A stretch of 9,179 nt of DNA from Polynucleobacter meluiroseus (GTDB taxonomy: Bacteria > Verrucomicrobiota > Verrucomicrobiia > Opitutales > UBA953): NCBI GenBank assembly GCA_943323725.2, contig CALPIW020000042.1:1-9179 (forward strand), read 5' to 3'. Within the stretch, counting starts at the first letter, position 1. The number at the start of each line of letters is the position of its first letter. The translations under genes and the position numbers were made by a program. The notes under the pieces are model-generated. The model was not told the DNA's origin. It saw nothing but the letters and a program-made list of their open reading frames with translations, and did no database searches. Shown here piece by piece: positions 6,950 to 9,179 of the stretch.

Positions 6950-7023
6950 GCGGGTATCGTTCAGTGGTAGGACCCCACTTTCCCATAGTGGTGACACCAG
7001 TTCGAGTCTGGTTACCCGCTCCA
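6950..7023 (+). tRNA. tRNA-Gly, anticodon CCC
   Basis: A full cloverleaf can be drawn: acceptor GCGGGTA / TACCCGC, D-stem GTTC / GGAC around AGTGGTA, anticodon stem CCACT / AGTGG around the loop TTCCCAT with anticodon CCC at 6982-6984, a 4 nt variable loop, and T-stem ACCAG / CTGGT around TTCGAGT. The discriminator base is T (7020), and CCA is encoded at 7021-7023. It reads GGG glycine codons. It is 63 of 71 bases identical to the next tRNA, so the two are probably a tandem duplication. Confidence 0.96.
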
Positions 7024-7056
7024 GGACCGCGGGCCGAGGCTTGACCCCGGCGGTCC
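7024..7056 (+). other. Inverted repeat directly after the first tRNA-Gly
   Basis: GGACCGC (7024-7030) and GCGGTCC (7050-7056) are perfect 7 bp arms, extended inward by GGG / CCC. The hairpin begins on the base right after the encoded CCA. It has no T run after it, so it is not a clear intrinsic terminator; a factor-dependent stop or a 3'-end processing signal is possible. The -35 box of the second tRNA promoter sits inside its loop. Confidence 0.4.
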
Positions 7057-7069
7057 GGCTCGGGATAGT
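7041..7069 (+). promoter_or_regulatory. Predicted promoter of tRNA-Gly(UCC)
   Basis: TTGACC (7041-7046), 17 bp, then GATAGT (7064-7069), the best promoter match in the window (5/6 and 4/6). Transcription would start near 7076, about 10 nt before the tRNA. TGGGCGT (7069-7075) forms a GC-rich discriminator shared with the first tRNA gene. Confidence 0.65.
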
Positions 7070-7085
7070 GGGCGTCCTTGGCCAC

Positions 7086-7159
7086 GCGGGTATCGTTCAG
7101 TGGTAGGACACCACTCTTCCAAAGTGGATACACCAGTTCGAATCTGGTTACCCGCACCA
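7086..7159 (+). tRNA. tRNA-Gly, anticodon UCC
   Basis: The cloverleaf has the same acceptor, D-arm and T-stem as the preceding tRNA. The anticodon stem is CCACT / AGTGG around the loop CTTCCAA, giving anticodon TCC at 7118-7120, which reads GGA and probably GGG. The T-loop is TTCGAAT, the discriminator A (7156), and CCA is encoded (7157-7159). It differs from the first copy at eight positions: position 26, three loop bases, two variable-loop bases, one T-loop base and the discriminator. None of these breaks a stem. Confidence 0.97.
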
Positions 7160-7162
7160 AGG

Positions 7163-7194
7163 AAAACGCCGCTCAGTTGCGCCAAGGCAGCTGA
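7163..7194 (-). terminator. Possible weak terminator after the HNH gene
   Basis: Arms 7173-7180 (TCAGTTGC) and 7187-7194 (GCAGCTGA) can form an 8 bp stem with one G-U pair and a 6 nt loop. In minus-strand transcripts it is followed after 6 nt by TTTT (7166-7163). The stem overlaps the last codons of the HNH gene. The T run is short and displaced, so this is tentative; it would stop transcription before it runs antisense through the tRNA genes. Confidence 0.3.
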
Positions 7195-7817
7195 CCCGCG
7201 GGCGTGACCTCGAGGAATTCCTTCCAGGCCTCGACCTCGTCCGCCGACAGCGAGGACGCGACCACCAGGCGCCACTTCGGCTTGGCCGGGGCGCGACGCA
7301 GGGTCATGCCGGCCTGCTCGGGCAGGCGGTTGGCCTTACGCGAATTGCAGCGCACGCAGGCCGTCACGATGTTCTCCCAGTTCGTCTTGCCGCCGACGTC
7401 GCGCGGGACGACGTGGTCGAGGTTCAGTTCTTCGTCGCGGAACGTCCGGCCGCAGTACTGGCAGGTGTTGGCGTCGCGCAGGTAGACGTTGCGACGGGAG
7501 AAGCGGATCTCGCGGCGCGGGACGCGGTCGTATTCGCCGAGCAGCAGGACGCGCGGGACGCGCAGGACGATGCAGGGCGAGCGCACGGATTCGCCGGCGG
7601 GCGGCGGCGACTCCGCGGAGAATTTCAGCCACTCCGCGGCGCTGAGGACACGGTGGCCGGCGGTCGGATCGGAATAGATGGCCGAGGCGCGGCCGCGGAA
7701 GAGCAGGCTCATCGCGCGGAGCACGCCGACGATGTTCACCGGCTGCCAGAGACGGTTGAGGACGAGGACGCGTTGTTCGAGGCGCGGAGGCACGGCGCCC
7801 TTAAGATGACCCGTCAT
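7173..7817 (-). CDS. HNH endonuclease family protein
   Basis: The 214-residue product begins with a conserved segment, RVLVLNRLWQPVNIVGVLRAM (16-36), and carries a zinc-supported HNH fold: C119-x-x-C122, LDHVVPRDVGG (133-143) with D134 and catalytic-type H135, NWENI (146-150) with N149, and C154-x-x-C157 followed by NSRKANR. This is a widespread chromosomal HNH family, normally single-domain and of unknown role; it does not look like a restriction or homing enzyme and has no such partner here. The start is uncertain: ATG at 7817 has no ribosome site, while GTG at 7793 (V9, just before the conserved part) is preceded by AAGGG. The gene lies 23 bp after the RodZ-like C-terminal segment and is probably co-transcribed with it. 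Confidence 0.9.
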   Translation of the reverse strand: MTGHLKGAVPPRLEQRVLVLNRLWQPVNIVGVLRAMSLLFRGRASAIYSDPTAGHRVLSAAEWLKFSAESPPPAGESVRSPCIVLRVPRVLLLGEYDRVPRREIRFSRRNVYLRDANTCQYCGRTFRDEELNLDHVVPRDVGGKTNWENIVTACVRCNSRKANRLPEQAGMTLRRAPAKPKWRLVVASSLSADEVEAWKEFLEVTPAGQLPWRN

Positions 7818-7840
7818 GACAAAGGGTCAACCTCCTCGCG

Positions 7841-8220
7841 TCATCGGCCTTGCGAAGCCGGCACCGGCCGGGGCGCGGGCGGGGACGTCAAGGTGTCGGG
7901 CAAGGCCACGTACATCGCTCCGGTCACGTTGGCCGGGATCGGGAACGGGATACCATCGATCTGGACGCGCAGGCTCTCGACCGCCGAGGAACGTAGTTCG
8001 CTCGGCCCTTTCACGTTGATGACCACCGGCTTGTCGCGGGGCGACAGCATGCCGCGGCCCGGGACCTCACCGGTGTGCTGTTCGATGACCTGATACTGGA
8101 CGCCGGCCTTGACGGACCGGAGCGTGATCTGGTGAGGACGGCTCGCCGGCGAGACAGGCGAGACGACCGTGGGAGCCGGAGGCTCAGGTCGCCGGGCCGG
8201 CGACGGCGAGCTTAGAGAAA
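7841..8220 (-). pseudogene. rodZ: RodZ-like C-terminal domain, out of frame with its N-terminal half
   Basis: Downstream of the 8212 stop the -1 frame is open to a TGA at 7843-7841. From 8218 it encodes 125 residues: a Pro-rich linker (SPSPARRPEPPAPTVVSPVSP), then ITLRSVKAGVQYQVIEQ, GRGMLSPRDKPVVINVKG and ESLRVQIDGIPFPIP. This linker plus small beta domain, ending in an 'L.V.IdG' strand, is the layout of RodZ-type periplasmic C-terminal domains (DUF4115-like). The only in-frame ATG (8050) falls in the middle of the domain, so it is unlikely to be an independent gene. One extra T in the T6 run (8223-8218) would fuse it to the upstream half as a protein of about 254 residues. The cause could be a real lesion, slippage, or a base miscalled in the sequence. 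Confidence 0.7.
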
Positions 8221-8604
8221 AAACGCCAGCAAGATCGCGACGGCCGCGATGCCGATGATGCCGTAGATCAACGTGTCGCGGCTGATCGTCAGCGGCGCGC
8301 CGGCGGCCTCGGGCTCGAAAGCCGCGTCTTCGTCGGCGCCGGCTTCGAGCGGGCGGCGGGAAGCCTTGGCGGAATGGTGCGTGTTGAAGTCGGCGCCGGC
8401 CTTCTCGTCATCGAGACGGAGGTACTTCGCATAGACCTTCACGAAGCCGCGCTTGTAGACGTCGGCGAGCGGGATGGACTCGAACTGGTTGGCCTCCATG
8501 GACTGGAGGTAGTCGGTGCGGATCTTGGTGAACTCCGCGGCTTCGCGGAGGGTCACGCCCAGTCGCTGACGGGCTTCTTGGAGGCGTTCGCCGAGGGTTT
8601 GCAT
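8212..8604 (-). CDS. rodZ: RodZ-like helix-turn-helix membrane protein, N-terminal half
   Basis: The 130-residue frame has an N-terminal HTH_25-type domain (about 5-65; LGERLQEARQRLGVTLREAA, then TKIRTDYLQSMEANQF, then VYKRGFVKVYAKYL), an acidic linker, and one membrane helix at the very end (about 111-130, ending ILLAFFL). This is the first half of RodZ, a cytoskeletal protein that links MreB to the cell-wall elongation machinery. In intact family members the helix is followed by a periplasmic domain; here a TAA at 8214-8212 stops translation right after it, and the missing domain continues in the -1 frame. No Shine-Dalgarno is visible. A GAAAGT hexamer lies 6 nt before the ATG. The gene follows the M50 protease gene by 55 bp on the same strand. 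Confidence 0.86.
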   Translation of the reverse strand: MQTLGERLQEARQRLGVTLREAAEFTKIRTDYLQSMEANQFESIPLADVYKRGFVKVYAKYLRLDDEKAGADFNTHHSAKASRRPLEAGADEDAAFEPEAAGAPLTISRDTLIYGIIGIAAVAILLAFFL

Positions 8605-8610
8605 GGGCCG

Positions 8611-8639
8611 ACTTTCGCCCGCGGACGGGAAATAGGCAA
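8611..8639 (-). promoter_or_regulatory. Predicted promoter of the RodZ-like gene (leaderless)
   Basis: On the minus strand: TTGCCT (8639-8634), 17 bp, then GAAAGT (8616-8611), ending 6 nt before the ATG at 8604. GAAAGT differs at one base from the GATAGT before the second tRNA-Gly gene. The match is moderate; the identical spacing to ATG seen at the 2218 and 6307 genes is the main support. Confidence 0.45.
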
Positions 8640-8659
8640 GCCTCTCGTGGCCGGCCGGA

Positions 8660-9179
8660 TCAGGCGAGGAGGCTCCAGAGCCAGAACCAAGGCGTCGCGA
8701 CCACGCCGACCGCCGTACTCATGAACGCCCGGAAGAAAGGCAGGTTGACCGCGACGAGCAGGATGATGAACCCCCAGCGGGCGAGCATCAGGAAGGTCTC
8801 CTCGGAATAGAGGCCGAGCCGGACGGCGATGCGCGAGCCGTCGAGCGGCGGGATCGGGATGAGGTTGAAGACGACCAGGCTGGCGTTGAGGAAGACGCCC
8901 ATCTGCAAGAAATCGATGATCACCGCCTGCGAGCGGGGGTCGAAGTCGCCTAGGCCGCCGATGACGGCGAAGACGAAGCAGAGCACGAGGTTCATCCCCG
9001 GGCCGGCCAGGGTGATGTAGATGTCGTCCATCCGGCGGGTCTTCGGATTGGGCAGGGAGATCTGCACCGGCTTGCCCCAGCCGATGAGGCCGAAGCCCGG
9101 GCTGAGGAAAATCATGACCGCCGGGAGGATGATGGTCCCGATCAGGTCGGTGTGGGCGAAGGGGTTGAGGGTCACGCGG
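8660..9179 (-). CDS. M50 site-2 protease family protein, C-terminal part (start beyond right edge)
   Basis: About 172 C-terminal codons are in the window, and the frame stays open through base 9178. The first complete codons read RVTLNPFAHTDLIGTIILP, which in this family follows the N-terminal HExxH zinc motif, so that motif must lie outside the window. A GTG at 9175 could be mistaken for a start but is inside this conserved segment. Further features are GWGKPV (a family hallmark), LAGPGMNLVL and NLIPIPPLDGSRI, whose Asp in the N-x-x-P...LDG motif is the third zinc ligand in site-2 proteases. Several membrane segments are present. The family cleaves substrates within the membrane; small single-domain members of this type have no assigned substrate. 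It ends 55 bp before the RodZ-like gene on the same strand. Confidence 0.9.
   Translation of the reverse strand, partial: RVTLNPFAHTDLIGTIILPAVMIFLSPGFGLIGWGKPVQISLPNPKTRRMDDIYITLAGPGMNLVLCFVFAVIGGLGDFDPRSQAVIIDFLQMGVFLNASLVVFNLIPIPPLDGSRIAVRLGLYSEETFLMLARWGFIILLVAVNLPFFRAFMSTAVGVVATPWFWLWSLLA

Noticed and set aside
6308..6997. N-terminal extension of the M24 peptidase frame to 6997
   Set aside because: The extension is antisense to the DUF421 gene and into a tRNA and reads as acidic low-complexity sequence. The ATG at 6307 gives the normal family length.
6885..7275. Minus-strand frames encoding GNQTRTGV...TTERYP-like peptides
   Set aside because: These are translations of the reverse strand of the two tRNA-Gly genes, a common spurious protein annotation; the repeated peptide reflects the tRNA repeat.
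7173..7817. HNH protein as part of a defence or mobile system
   Set aside because: It belongs to a common stand-alone chromosomal HNH family, and there is no methylase, helicase, recombinase, intron or repeat around it.
1..9179. CRISPR arrays, insertion sequences, prophage or integration at the tRNA-Gly genes
   Set aside because: No spaced direct repeats, transposase, integrase or duplicated tRNA 3' end (attachment site) were found; the similarity between the two tRNAs is full-length gene duplication.

Overview
The window is GC-rich bacterial chromosome carrying ordinary, tightly packed housekeeping genes. I see no phage, transposon, CRISPR or defence module. The gene families (RodZ-like protein, M50 protease, HNH protein, DUF421 protein, paired tRNA-Gly genes) would fit a free-living GC-rich Verrucomicrobiota/Opitutae-type bacterium. 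That placement is an impression from protein style, not a demonstrated assignment.

Layout, left to right. (1) 1-2131, minus strand: a CNNM/CBS membrane protein, then lgt (ATGA overlap), then the N-terminus of a DegT/DnrJ/EryC1/StrS aminotransferase running off the left edge. (2) 2218-2595, plus strand: a small unrecognised three-helix membrane protein whose promoter sits so close to the ATG that a leaderless mRNA is predicted. It converges on, and overlaps by 25 bp, the next operon. (3) 2571-6307, minus strand: a four-gene operon in the order M24 metallopeptidase, a 98-residue DUF2103-like protein, pabB, pabC. Spacings are 2 bp, -8 bp and -4 bp. pabB and pabC make p-aminobenzoate for folate; PabA is not in the window. 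(4) 6380-6907, plus strand: a DUF421 (YetF/YcaP-like) membrane protein, divergent from the M24 gene. (5) 6950-7159, plus strand: two near-identical tRNA-Gly genes with CCC and UCC anticodons, each with a similar predicted promoter. (6) 7173-9179, minus strand: a partial M50 site-2 protease, a RodZ-like gene broken by a -1 frame change at a run of six T, and an HNH-family protein.

The observations most worth following are four. The RodZ-like gene is split at T6 exactly between its membrane helix and its periplasmic domain, which could be a lesion, slippage or a sequence error. Three genes that start transcription units (2218+, 6307-, 8604-) share an nAnnnT hexamer exactly 6 nt before ATG and lack a Shine-Dalgarno, suggesting leaderless transcripts. 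The PabB carries PIAGT where classical E. coli-type PabB has the catalytic-lysine PIKGT motif. The CNNM protein keeps its CBS domains but appears to have lost the hallmark acidic residues of its membrane domain. All assignments are by eye; no database search was run.
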